Positions 23,303 through 31,157 of a stretch of DNA of 34,758 nucleotides are shown piece by piece. The stretch comes from an uncultured Bacteroidales bacterium. Its GTDB lineage: Bacteria > Bacteroidota > Bacteroidia > Bacteroidales > FEN-979. Position 1 is the stretch's first letter; every line of letters starts with the position of its first letter. The stretch is taken from positions 1 to 34,758 of the forward strand of contig CAISJJ010000225.1 of the NCBI GenBank assembly GCA_903885595.1, read 5' to 3'. Below the pieces are notes generated by a model. That model did no database searches and had not been told where the DNA came from. It saw only the letters and a program-made list of their open reading frames with translations. Made by a program: the position numbers and the translations under genes.

Positions 23303-23710
23303 ATGAAAAAAAACTCTTTCAACCTGATTGCATTGATGATCCCCGCCTTTCTCTTAATTAATTTTTTTTCCATTGCAGGCCCGGAGGAAACCGCAACGAT
23401 GGTTACAACTGCAATCCAGGCAGGTAATGCAGCTGATGTTTCGAAACACTTCAATGCAATGGTTGATCTGACCCTTCCGGGCTACGACGATTCTTACAGT
23501 AAAGCCCAGGCAGGCCAGATCATGAAGGAATTTTTCGCTCAAAACCCGGTGAAAAGTTTTAAAATCACCCGGCAGGGATCATCCCCCGACGGTTCACAAT
23601 ACTCGATCGGCACCCTCGACTCAGGCAAAAAAGTATTCAGGGTCTATTTTTTAATCAAATCGGTGAATGGTCAAAATCTTCTTCAACAGCTGCAAGTTCA
23701 GGAGAATTAA
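23303..23710 (+). CDS. DUF4783 secreted protein
   Basis: A 135-residue protein with a signal peptide (MKKNSF, hydrophobic 9-24, then a processing site near SIAGPEE). The mature part fits the DUF4783 family (NTF2-like small domain), common in Bacteroidota next to nadC: AIQAGNAADVSKHFNAMVDLTLPG and MKEFFAQNPVKSFKI, ending QLQVQEN. It is periplasmic or secreted. The function is unknown. nadC follows after 73 bp and yihY after that, a conserved-looking trio. Confidence 0.85.
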   Translation: MKKNSFNLIALMIPAFLLINFFSIAGPEETATMVTTAIQAGNAADVSKHFNAMVDLTLPGYDDSYSKAQAGQIMKEFFAQNPVKSFKITRQGSSPDGSQYSIGTLDSGKKVFRVYFLIKSVNGQNLLQQLQVQEN

Positions 23711-23783
23711 CGATTTAATCATGCACATCTGTTTGATTTAATAACATCACTTAACCTAACACCTAATCATTCAGGCTTTTTTA

Positions 23784-24617
23784 ATGACAATTGACGAAAT
23801 TTTAGACAGGGCTTTGGCTGAAGATCTCGGTGATGGCGATCATACAACGATGGCAACCATTCCGCAGGAAGCACAGGGGATGGCAAAATTGCTAGTAAAG
23901 GATAATGGTGTGCTGTGTGGCGTTATTATAGCCGAGCGGATTTTTCACAAGGTCGATCCGGCACTCCAATTATATATATATCATTATGATGGTGCATTAA
24001 TCAAAAAGGGGGATATCGTTTTTGAAGTGCGCGGGCGTCAAGCCTCCATCCTTAAAGCTGAGCGCCTGGTTCTGAATTTCATGCAGCGGCTTAGCGGGAT
24101 CGCTACATCCACAAATTTGATTGTCAGGAAACTTGACGGACTAAAAACAAAAATCCTGGATACAAGAAAAACCACTCCCCTGCTGCGTTCCCTTGAAAAA
24201 TATGCCGTGAAAACAGGGGGCGGTGAAAACCACCGGATGGGTTTGTTTGATATGATCATGATCAAGGATAACCATGTGGATTTTGCCGGTGGGATAGTAA
24301 AAGCCATCGATGCAGTGCATACCTACTTCGGGCAAAGCGGTACAAAGCTGTTGATCGAGATCGAAGTAAGAAATTTTGCCGAGTTGCAGCAGGTGCTGAA
24401 TCATGGGAAAGTTGATCGGATCATGCTTGACAACTTTTCTCCGGAACATCTCAGGGAAGCTGTTAAGCTTATTGACGGCCGATTTGAAACCGAAGCCAGT
24501 GGCGGAATTAACGAGTCAAATGTTCGATCATACGCAGAGACGGGGGTAGATTACATTTCGATGGGAGCCCTTACGCATCAGATCAGAAGCCTCGACATGA
24601 GCTTAAAGGCGGAATAA
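23784..24617 (+). CDS. nadC: Nicotinate-nucleotide pyrophosphorylase (carboxylating)
   Basis: A 277-residue cytoplasmic enzyme making nicotinate mononucleotide from quinolinate and PRPP in NAD synthesis. Motifs: AERLVLNFMQRLSGIAT at 92-108, DTRKTTP at 126-132, KTGGGENHRMGLFDMIMIKDNH at 143-164 (read in two parts: KTGGGENHRMGLF and DMIMIKDNH), IEIEVRN, and EASGGIN near 238-244. Length is normal. nadA and nadB are not in the window. It lies 11 bp upstream of yihY. Confidence 0.96.
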   Translation: MTIDEILDRALAEDLGDGDHTTMATIPQEAQGMAKLLVKDNGVLCGVIIAERIFHKVDPALQLYIYHYDGALIKKGDIVFEVRGRQASILKAERLVLNFMQRLSGIATSTNLIVRKLDGLKTKILDTRKTTPLLRSLEKYAVKTGGGENHRMGLFDMIMIKDNHVDFAGGIVKAIDAVHTYFGQSGTKLLIEIEVRNFAELQQVLNHGKVDRIMLDNFSPEHLREAVKLIDGRFETEASGGINESNVRSYAETGVDYISMGALTHQIRSLDMSLKAE

Positions 24618-24628
24618 AAGCAACTGAA

Positions 24629-25759
24629 ATGCCCCTCCCAAAACACCTGTCTGATCGGCTGCTCGCCTGGTTTCCCGTAGCCTCGGGGCTGAAAATTTCA
24701 AAGCGTATCTCACTGCCTGGATTCGACGGAGTGCCAATTTATGATGTTGGTGTCTTTTTTTACCGTGGATTGACTGAAGGCTACATCACATCGCGGGCAG
24801 CTGCCATATCTTATTCTGTTTTCCTTGCTATTTTTCCCTTCCTTATTTTTCTTTTTACTATCATCCCATTTATCCCGATCGAAAACTTCCAATTTTCACT
24901 TCTTGGAATCATCAAGGATTTTATGCCCAGATTGGCATATGAATCGGTACAGGATACTATCATTGACATTGTAACAAGGCCCCGCAGCAGCCTGTTAATC
25001 CTGAACCTTATCCTGACCCTTTACTTTTCTACCAATGGCGTAAACAGCCTTATCGAAGCCTTTAACAACACATACCATTCGATTGAAACCCGTACGAGTT
25101 TTAAACAGTATCTGATCTCCGTTATTATTGTTCTGATCAATAGTTTTCTGCTGATTATCGCCATTGGCTTGATCACCTTCGGGTCTTCCCTGTTATCATG
25201 GTTACTGCCCGACAGCATTGAAAACAGTGCAATTATGATCTTCCTGCTGCAATTGCTGCGTTGGCTGATCATCCTCGGATTGCTTTTGATGGCCATTTCA
25301 ATTATTTATTATCTGGCCCCGGCCAAACATAAATCTTTTCGATTTCTCACGGCAGGCTCTCTGTTAGCCACAATACTTATCGTGATCACCACACTCGGAT
25401 TTAATTTTTATGTGGATAATTTTGCGAGTTACAATGCCCTTTACGGTTCACTTGGTACGCTGATGATCGTGCTGGTGTGGATTTATATCAATGCCATAAG
25501 CCTGATCGTGGGATTTGAACTTAATGCAAGCATACGGACAGCAGTGAAGGATGAAATTACAGGGACGCGGGACATCGGAATCGGGACACGGGACACGGGA
25601 CGCGGGACAAAGAACACGGGACGCGGGACGCCGGACAAAGAACACGGGACACAGGACACGGGACACGGGACGCGGGACAAAAACGGGACACGGGACGCGG
25701 GACACGGGACAAAAACGGGACACGGGACGCGGGACACGGGACAAAAAAAAGGGGGATAA
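24629..25759 (+). CDS. YihY/UPF0761 membrane protein with repeat-encoded C-terminal tail
   Basis: A 376-residue protein. Residues 1-310 are a normal YihY/UPF0761 family protein: amphipathic start, YFRGLTEGYITSRAAAISYSVF region (about 44-66), and six or so membrane helices, with the family signature FLAIFPFLIFLF and ALYGSLGTLMIVLVWIYIN. The usual C-terminus falls near residue 308 (ASIRTAVKDE). Residues from about 312 to 376 are a repetitive tail of G/T/R/D-rich heptads (GTRDTGR, GTRDTGH type), encoded by GGGACRC tandem repeats (25562-25747). The tail has no counterpart in the family as I know it. Function: integral inner membrane protein; a general role is not well established. Reads in the nadC unit. 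Confidence 0.88.
   Translation: MPLPKHLSDRLLAWFPVASGLKISKRISLPGFDGVPIYDVGVFFYRGLTEGYITSRAAAISYSVFLAIFPFLIFLFTIIPFIPIENFQFSLLGIIKDFMPRLAYESVQDTIIDIVTRPRSSLLILNLILTLYFSTNGVNSLIEAFNNTYHSIETRTSFKQYLISVIIVLINSFLLIIAIGLITFGSSLLSWLLPDSIENSAIMIFLLQLLRWLIILGLLLMAISIIYYLAPAKHKSFRFLTAGSLLATILIVITTLGFNFYVDNFASYNALYGSLGTLMIVLVWIYINAISLIVGFELNASIRTAVKDEITGTRDIGIGTRDTGRGTKNTGRGTPDKEHGTQDTGHGTRDKNGTRDAGHGTKTGHGTRDTGQKKGG
25562..25747 (+). repeat. Heptamer array (GGGACAC / GGGACGC) inside the yihY 3' end
   Basis: About 26 heptamers of GGGACRC, with degenerate units (GGGACAA, GGGACAT, GAACAC) and small insertions, run from 25562 to 25747. A 32-bp block is duplicated exactly: 25684-25715 and 25716-25747. Because the unit has 7 bases, reading frame advances through all phases, and the unit has no stop codon in any forward phase, so the encoded protein repeats every 7 residues (GTRDTGH-like). 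All within the yihY frame, ending at TAA 25757-25759. Confidence 0.93.
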
Positions 25760-25802
25760 ATTACAGAACAATCGATGACTGGCCATGCCCCGGGCGTTAT
25801 TG

Positions 25803-25830
25803 GTCACGCGTCACGTGTCACGCGTCACGG
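25803..25830. repeat. Short heptamer array (GTCACGC), four copies
   Basis: GTCACGC at 25803, GTCACGT at 25810, GTCACGC at 25817 and GTCACGG at 25824. On the minus strand (flippase coding strand) it reads GTGACGC, and encodes the last flippase residues TVTRDT plus the stop TGA (25811-25813). It faces the yihY array across the short convergent gap. Confidence 0.88.
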
Positions 25831-27277
25831 TTTTTAAATATCTGCTGAACAGGGGGACAAGTTCTTTCCGGTAAGCAAAGTAGACCAATGCAATTGCAAC
25901 GATGAATTGCCCGACTTCTACCTGGAACTTCAGGTGGGCCGGGGCAAGTGTTTCCGATATCAGCACGACCAGGATGAAGATCACGGGGGTATAGAATATT
26001 TTCCAGGGATTCAGCTTAAAGGTATACACCTTGCGACATTCAAGGTACATAAGCAGGGCCTGCACCGGTTTGATCATAAAGTTGGTCCAAACTGCACCAA
26101 TCAATCCAAAGTAACGAATAAGCACCATGCCCACCAATACGTTGAAAATGGCGCTGATCAGAAAGACGCGGGGCAATGCCGCAGTTTTCCTAAAGAACAT
26201 AAGCGGGGCCAGGAACATGTAAAACCAAACCCGGGTTGCATAGCCGGCGGCCAGAATGGCCAGGAATCCGAATGCCTGGTAATAAATTGGCTTGTAAATT
26301 ACCAGCGGAATGAGTATTGGCGCCAGGATCACAAAAAGAGGGATTACCACGAGAAACAAAGCTGTGATACCATTATAGTACCGGTTGATCTCGGTATTGC
26401 TTTCATGCAGGTCGCGGCCCTTCCAGATGGAATAAATCTTCGGGTTGATGGTGTTGACCAGCCCGGTCATCACCAGATCAAGCCCAATGACCAGCTTTAC
26501 GGCAATGTCATAGATCCCAACATAGGTGGTGTCGCCCATGAGGCTGACAATCAGGAACCGGTCAATATAGGTAACAACCCAGGTGAGCAATGCATAGATG
26601 ACGATGGGAGTACTGTAGGTTACAATTTTCCTGACATAGGCCGGGTTCCATGCTAGGCCGTATTCACGGCCAACGAGTGACAGTGAGATGGATGCAACCA
26701 CCACCGCAGGGATCAGCCGGCCCAGGATAGGACCATACAGTGTAAATGGGAACAGGTAAAGGAGAACCAGGGAGGCCGCAATGGTAAGAACAAAATTGGA
26801 CATGTTAATCCACAGGAACCTTACCGGTCGTTGCTGGTAGATGAGCAGGCTTGAATATGTTTTGAACAAACTGTTGAATACCCCTGAAATGATCGTAAAG
26901 AGTCCGAAAGGAAAGAGCTCGATGAAATCGCTGCTTTTAAAAATGAAATTGAACAGCTTGAGGCCGCCAAGGGAGAAAACCATAAATGTAAAGGCACCGA
27001 GTATGGCAATCCCGATAAATACCGTTCCCAGGAATTCGCGCAGCCTGGCTTTGTCATCCTTATAATCGAAATAGAGCACCGAAACCGACATATCCATGCC
27101 ATAGGAGGAGATGATCTGAATAAAATACATCAGGGCAATATATAAGGCATTGATGCCAAACTGCTGCGGTGTAAGAAGATGTGTAAACCACGGAAGCAAA
27201 AGGAATCCCGAAGCATATGGCAGGGCTCCTACGATGGAGTAAATCATGGAAGATTTAAAAAAGCCGCGGGAGATCAT
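25811..27277 (-). CDS. Polysaccharide flippase (Wzx-like)
   Basis: A 488-residue membrane protein with about twelve to fourteen helices spread over its length, of the MATE/MVF oligosaccharide flippase type. The start MISRGFFKSSMIYSIVGALPYASGF (two parts: MISRGFFKSSM, IYSIVGALPYASGF) and YGMDMSVSVLYFDYKDD around 97-113 resemble Wzx proteins. It would carry a lipid-linked repeat unit to the periplasm. It is the last gene of the LegB-like cluster, 172 bp after the GT4 gene, with no promoter element seen in the gap, so cotranscription is plausible. The C-terminus TVTRDT is encoded by the GTGACGC repeats. Confidence 0.87.
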   Translation of the reverse strand: MISRGFFKSSMIYSIVGALPYASGFLLLPWFTHLLTPQQFGINALYIALMYFIQIISSYGMDMSVSVLYFDYKDDKARLREFLGTVFIGIAILGAFTFMVFSLGGLKLFNFIFKSSDFIELFPFGLFTIISGVFNSLFKTYSSLLIYQQRPVRFLWINMSNFVLTIAASLVLLYLFPFTLYGPILGRLIPAVVVASISLSLVGREYGLAWNPAYVRKIVTYSTPIVIYALLTWVVTYIDRFLIVSLMGDTTYVGIYDIAVKLVIGLDLVMTGLVNTINPKIYSIWKGRDLHESNTEINRYYNGITALFLVVIPLFVILAPILIPLVIYKPIYYQAFGFLAILAAGYATRVWFYMFLAPLMFFRKTAALPRVFLISAIFNVLVGMVLIRYFGLIGAVWTNFMIKPVQALLMYLECRKVYTFKLNPWKIFYTPVIFILVVLISETLAPAHLKFQVEVGQFIVAIALVYFAYRKELVPLFSRYLKTVTRDT

Positions 27278-27357
27278 GAATTTTAATTAAAAAGCTAACG
27301 AATAAAATATTGCTAAATTTTTAGGGATATGGGCATATTGAAATTAATTCAAAGGTC

Positions 27358-27446
27358 AAAATGCAAATTACAAATTGTAAAACACTGAAAAATAAACAAT
27401 TTAATATCTCATCATTTTAAATTTTAAATTTTGCTATTTGCATTTT
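27358..27446. repeat. Imperfect inverted repeat between GT4 and flippase genes
   Basis: The arm 27358-27382 starting AAAATGCAAAT pairs with 27422-27446 (which reads ATTTGCATTTT at its right end): 21 of 25 positions match, the outer 11 perfectly, with about 39 bp between. It occupies most of the 172-bp gap and is AT-rich. It could form a long hairpin in the GT4-flippase transcript; no role is known. Confidence 0.55.
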
Positions 27447-27449
27447 AAG

Positions 27450-28517
27450 TTAAATCACCTCCCCGAACACTTTGAGCACCAGCTCCTCACGAAGTTTCAG
27501 CGTATAATTTGACAGTATCCGCAACCGCGCTTCATCTCCTGTATTCATGGTGAGTGCTTTGCGAACGCCAGTTTCAAGCTCCTCTACATCACGTTTCAGC
27601 ACCAGGATGCCGGTATCGCCAATTACATCGGGAATTCCGTTAACATTGGATCCGACCGGGATGCAGCCACACAACATGGCCTCATTCAGCGTATTCGGCA
27701 TCCCTTCGGTGATGGAGGCCTGCACGAACACCTTGGCGCGGTTGTACTCCTGAAACAAGACATCATCGGGGCAAAAAGAAAAAATGAGACTCAGGTTGGA
27801 GACTGCACCGACCTTGTAATTAGCTTCGATCCAGGGCATGAATGGTTTTCTGATCCCGATCAGCGTAAAATGCAGGTCAGGGTTCCTGCGGGCCATTTCA
27901 ATGAACAGGTCGAAACCCTTATTGATGAAATCGCTGTTGGTGCTCATGGTACCCACCGTTAAAACCTGCATTGGATCTTTCAGGATTGCCTCATCACGGT
28001 AATATTTCGTCGTGTCAATGCCATTTGGAATGATGGTCACGGGGGTTTTAATTCCCGGGATGTAATGCCGGATGCCATCCCTTTTTCCATCGGGCGTGTA
28101 ATAAAAGTTCTCGTGATACAGCAACGATGCATGATTCGGAATGATCAGGCTTGCATTGGAAAGGGCGTACTTAACAAAACGGCCCCGCCACTTTTTAAAA
28201 TAGACTCCTTTGCGCAGTTCAGGATAGCAGATCGCTTCCTGACCGCCGGCAAAGATGATCACCTTAATCCGGAATAGTTTACCAAAAAAAATCATGACCG
28301 CAGCATGGTAATCGCCAAACCAGGTCACCAAGGCAGCACATCCCCTGATATTGAGCAGGATAAATACAACCAGGTGCAGCATCCTCCCGATGAAATACAA
28401 AGATGATTTCCTTTGATTGATCAGGAATGGAATGACACGGTACTGTTTTTCCAGGGTGTGCTGGTCCGAAAGGATAAAAGAAGAATCGGCATGTTTAATA
28501 TAGAGGATGCTTTTCAT
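27450..28517 (-). CDS. GT4-family glycosyltransferase
   Basis: A 355-residue glycosyltransferase of GT-B fold. The C-terminal donor-binding half has the family motif EGMPNTLNEAMLCGCIPV with the paired glutamates E271 and E279 (E-x7-E), then GGIPD-like NGIPDVIGDTGILV at about 293-306. The middle has IIPNGIDTTKY (162-172), typical for family 4. It is predicted to be cytoplasmic or membrane-associated and to transfer a sugar from a nucleotide donor to a lipid-linked acceptor. Donor and acceptor unknown. It is 12 bp from the epimerase gene. Confidence 0.88.
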   Translation of the reverse strand: MKSILYIKHADSSFILSDQHTLEKQYRVIPFLINQRKSSLYFIGRMLHLVVFILLNIRGCAALVTWFGDYHAAVMIFFGKLFRIKVIIFAGGQEAICYPELRKGVYFKKWRGRFVKYALSNASLIIPNHASLLYHENFYYTPDGKRDGIRHYIPGIKTPVTIIPNGIDTTKYYRDEAILKDPMQVLTVGTMSTNSDFINKGFDLFIEMARRNPDLHFTLIGIRKPFMPWIEANYKVGAVSNLSLIFSFCPDDVLFQEYNRAKVFVQASITEGMPNTLNEAMLCGCIPVGSNVNGIPDVIGDTGILVLKRDVEELETGVRKALTMNTGDEARLRILSNYTLKLREELVLKVFGEVI

Positions 28518-28529
28518 TGGCCGGCAACC

Positions 28530-29393
28530 TTAGTGGTTCGATGAAAAGGCCCTGATGCACTGTTCAATCCCCGCCTCAAAGGAAACCTTCGGGAACCATT
28601 CCAACTCCCTGCCCGCCTTCCTTATATCCGCGTAAAGGTCAAATATCTCGTTGGGTCGTATTTCGGCTTTGGATCTGTATTCCTTTGATGTGCCGGTAAA
28701 TCTAAGGACCAGCCTGATGATCTCCTCTACACTTTTTGAATAACCGCTGCCCAGGTTGAAAATGCCCTGAGGTTTGTCAATAGAAAGAATCAATGCCCTT
28801 ACAAGGTCATCGATGTAAATATAATCCCGCTTCGGACGGAGATCCATAACTTCCACGACAGGGATGGCCGGATCCATAACCTTTGAAATGATCTCATTAA
28901 TGAGGAAAAGCCTTGACTGGCCCGGTCCATATGCATTAAAAGGCCTGAAAATGGTGACCGGAACATTGTATTGCCGCGTATAGAACTGGCATGTGGCATC
29001 GGCCATCACCTTGCTCTGGCTGTAGGGATTGTATGATTTAACGGGATGATTCTCATCAACAGGAAGATAATCAGGTTCACCATACAGGTAAGAACTGACA
29101 TAGGTGAGCGGGATCCCAAGTTTTCTGCAAAATTCAAGGACGTTGACGGTACCCATCAGGTTCACCTGGAAAAAACCAAACGGCTCCTTCCAGCTTTCGG
29201 GGACAAAAGTCTTTCCTGCCAGATGGAACACATGGCTGATTTTCATGTCGAGAAAAGGATGCAGCGCTTTTTCGTCCGTGATGTCACCCTGACCGATATC
29301 AAACCCAAATACTTCATATCCGGCTTCCTGCAACTTGCCTGAAAGGGCATTGCCGATGAAGCCTGCTGCGCCGGTGACCAGAATGGTTTTCAC
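28530..29393 (-). CDS. NAD-dependent epimerase/dehydratase (extended SDR)
   Basis: A 287-residue short-chain dehydrogenase of the extended type. The Rossmann motif GAAGFIG is at 8-14, S100-S101 precede the active-site pair Y124 and K128 (YSQSK). RPFNAYGPGQ near 149-158 and IYIDDLVRA near 190 are typical of sugar epimerases and reductases. The start codon is GTG (29393-29391), which overlaps the preceding nucleotidyltransferase stop by 4 bp (GTGA), so it is likely translationally coupled. Substrate unclear: UDP-hexose 4-epimerase or 6-deoxyhexose reductase are possible. It is part of the glycan cluster. Confidence 0.85.
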   Translation of the reverse strand: MKTILVTGAAGFIGNALSGKLQEAGYEVFGFDIGQGDITDEKALHPFLDMKISHVFHLAGKTFVPESWKEPFGFFQVNLMGTVNVLEFCRKLGIPLTYVSSYLYGEPDYLPVDENHPVKSYNPYSQSKVMADATCQFYTRQYNVPVTIFRPFNAYGPGQSRLFLINEIISKVMDPAIPVVEVMDLRPKRDYIYIDDLVRALILSIDKPQGIFNLGSGYSKSVEEIIRLVLRFTGTSKEYRSKAEIRPNEIFDLYADIRKAGRELEWFPKVSFEAGIEQCIRAFSSNH

Positions 29394-30091
29394 AGCAGAT
29401 TGTTAAGTTTTTCAATATCTTCATTGGCCTTCTCATAATCGTCGGGTCGACCGATATCGAGCCAGTAACCTCCGTAGGGAAAGATTTTTGCAGGGCGCTT
29501 TTTTTCGAGCAGGGTGAGCATGAGATTATCGAAACCGAAATGTGTTCCGGGGGGAACAAATTCGAGGACATCCCGGTTCATCGCATAAACACCCATGCTG
29601 ACATCAAAGGTATATTCGGGTTTTTCGCGAAACCCGGTAGCAAAAAGGGATACCGGATCCACGTCAATGACACCGAAATCGATTTTATTTTTACGTGTAA
29701 AGGTAGAGACTGTAAGCAAAGCCTTGCCGTTCATGTGGTAATCAAATAATTCATGAAAAGGCAGGTCGGTAAGCAGATCGCCATTCATCACAAGGAAATT
29801 TTCAGGGAGACCGTTGATAAGTTTTATCGGGGCTACCGTACCCAGCGGTTCATCTTCGAGGGAATAGTTGATTTTTAATCCAAAACGGCTGCCATCGCCA
29901 AAAAAGGCCATGATGATCTCTGCAAAGTGGTTCAGACAAATGAAAACCTCATCAACGCCCTCCTTTTTCAACCGCGTGATCAGTATTTCGAGGATGGCCT
30001 TTTCACCTACCGGGACAAGCGGTTTCGGAATCACCGTAGTGTATGGTTTTAGCCTGGTTCCCTTTCCCCCGGCAAGAATAACTGCTTTCAT
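29390..30091 (-). CDS. Sugar-phosphate nucleotidyltransferase
   Basis: A 233-residue enzyme with the pyrophosphorylase signature LAGGKGTRLKPYT at 6-18, PKPLVPVG at 22-29 and MNGDLLTD at 102-109 with catalytic Asp (D105), and GYWLDIGRPDDYEKAN near the end. It would activate a sugar 1-phosphate with NTP. Here it lies 6 bp after the LegB-like gene and overlaps the next gene by 4 bp, so it probably supplies the substrate for the pathway. Nucleotide (GTP, UTP or CTP) and sugar unknown; the length is shorter than glucose-1-phosphate thymidylyltransferases, and fits the group of small NTP-transferases such as MurNAc-phosphate uridylyltransferase or PtmE without CBS domains. Confidence 0.87.
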   Translation of the reverse strand: MKAVILAGGKGTRLKPYTTVIPKPLVPVGEKAILEILITRLKKEGVDEVFICLNHFAEIIMAFFGDGSRFGLKINYSLEDEPLGTVAPIKLINGLPENFLVMNGDLLTDLPFHELFDYHMNGKALLTVSTFTRKNKIDFGVIDVDPVSLFATGFREKPEYTFDVSMGVYAMNRDVLEFVPPGTHFGFDNLMLTLLEKKRPAKIFPYGGYWLDIGRPDDYEKANEDIEKLNNLL

Positions 30092-30097
30092 GGGCGG

Positions 30098-31096
30098 TTA
30101 AATGTTATAAATATCTGCTTTATACAGCGCAAGATTACCCGGCTCCCTGAACCAGCTGATGGTCTCCTCCAGGCCCTGGTCAAGTGTATACCGGGGCGAC
30201 CAGTTCAGCAATTCAAAAGCTTTTCTGTTTTCCGCCCAGAGACGTTCAACTTCACTTTTCTCAGGTCTTTTGCGTTCATCCGCACTTTCAATGGTTATTT
30301 CAGTGTCCATCAGCAGTGCGATTTTATTTACAAGGTCGCCAATGCTGATCTCGTAATTACTCCCAAGATTTACCACCTCACCCAGTGCCAGGTCGCTCTC
30401 TCCCGCTTTGATAAAGCCCATGGCCGTATCGCGAACGAAATTCAGGTCGCGGGTGGGGGTTAGGGAACCGAGCGACAGTTTCGTCTTACCCGAGAGGATC
30501 TGCGTTATGATGGTGGGGATGATAGCCCTTGCCGACTGGCGCGGGCCATAGGAATTGAAGGGCCGCACAACGGTGACCGGCGTTCCGAAGGAGCGGTAAA
30601 AAGTGAGGGCGAGAAAATCGGCACCCGCTTTCGTTGCAGCGTAGGGCGACTGCGGATTTATCGGATGTTCCTCGGTTATCGGAACAAACTGTGCTGTTCC
30701 GTAAACTTCGGAAGTTGAGGTATGCAGCACTTTTTTGACCCCAAGTTGCCGTGCAGCCTGCATCACGTTCAGGGTTCCGCGCACATTCGTGTCAACATAC
30801 ACATCCGGTGAGTGATAACTGTATGGGATTCCGATCAGTGCGGCCAGGTGGAATACCACTTCGGCGCCTTTCATAGCTTCGAGCATCCCGTTTGGATCGC
30901 GGATATCACCGGAAAAAACATCGATATGCGTCATCATTTCCTTTGGCAGTGAATCAAGCCAGCCCCAGCGATTGAAAGAATTATAATGAACAAATGCCTT
31001 CACCTGACAATTCATCCTGACCAATTCCTCAACCAGGTGACTTCCGATGAAACCTCCCGAACCAGTGACGAGTACGTTTTTATTTTCAATTTCCAT
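30098..31096 (-). CDS. LegB-like nucleotide-sugar 4,6-dehydratase
   Basis: A 332-residue extended SDR. Rossmann GSGGFIG is at 12-18, VHYNSFNRWGWLDSLP (36-51) and FSGDIRDPNG (61-70) follow, then TSTSEVYG (126-133) and YAATK (152-156), and RPFNSYGPRQSARAIIPT (read in two parts) near 179-196. These match the LegB group of NDP-GlcNAc 4,6-dehydratases of the legionaminic acid pathway; automated pipelines often call them 'GDP-mannose 4,6-dehydratase'. It would start the pathway of this cluster. However, no PLP aminotransferase (LegC-like) or sialate synthase is seen in the window, so the final sugar is not known. It is first gene of the cluster with a -7 promoter element at 31131-31138. Confidence 0.83.
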   Translation of the reverse strand: MEIENKNVLVTGSGGFIGSHLVEELVRMNCQVKAFVHYNSFNRWGWLDSLPKEMMTHIDVFSGDIRDPNGMLEAMKGAEVVFHLAALIGIPYSYHSPDVYVDTNVRGTLNVMQAARQLGVKKVLHTSTSEVYGTAQFVPITEEHPINPQSPYAATKAGADFLALTFYRSFGTPVTVVRPFNSYGPRQSARAIIPTIITQILSGKTKLSLGSLTPTRDLNFVRDTAMGFIKAGESDLALGEVVNLGSNYEISIGDLVNKIALLMDTEITIESADERKRPEKSEVERLWAENRKAFELLNWSPRYTLDQGLEETISWFREPGNLALYKADIYNI

Positions 31097-31130
31097 AGAT
31101 ACGTGGGTTGAATGAAGATCAAGCCAGCCA

Positions 31131-31138
31131 CAAAATTA
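31131..31138 (-). promoter_or_regulatory. Probable promoter -7 element of the glycan cluster
   Basis: Minus strand TAATTTTG matches TAnnTTTG, 34 bp upstream of the LegB-like ATG at 31096. The -33 region would overlap the plus-strand element at 31150-31157. Confidence 0.5.
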
Positions 31139-31149
31139 AGATTATTTTC

Positions 31150-31157
31150 TATTTTTG
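31150..31157 (+). promoter_or_regulatory. Possible histidine kinase promoter -7 element
   Basis: TATTTTTG matches TAnnTTTG, about 99 bp upstream of the kinase ATG at 31257. No -33 TTTG at the usual distance. It is close to the divergent element at 31131-31138. Confidence 0.4.

Noticed and set aside
25562-25747. CRISPR-like array
   Set aside because: Units are 7 bp with no unique spacers of constant length and no cas genes nearby; it is a simple tandem repeat inside a coding region.
25448-25807. Minus-strand open frames across the yihY tail (up to 119 codons)
   Set aside because: They exist because the heptamer repeat has no stop codon on either strand; composition is VPRPVSR repeats and they are antisense to yihY.
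25907-26656. Plus-strand frame of 249 codons
   Set aside because: Antisense to the flippase gene, low complexity of polar residues and no promoter or family match.
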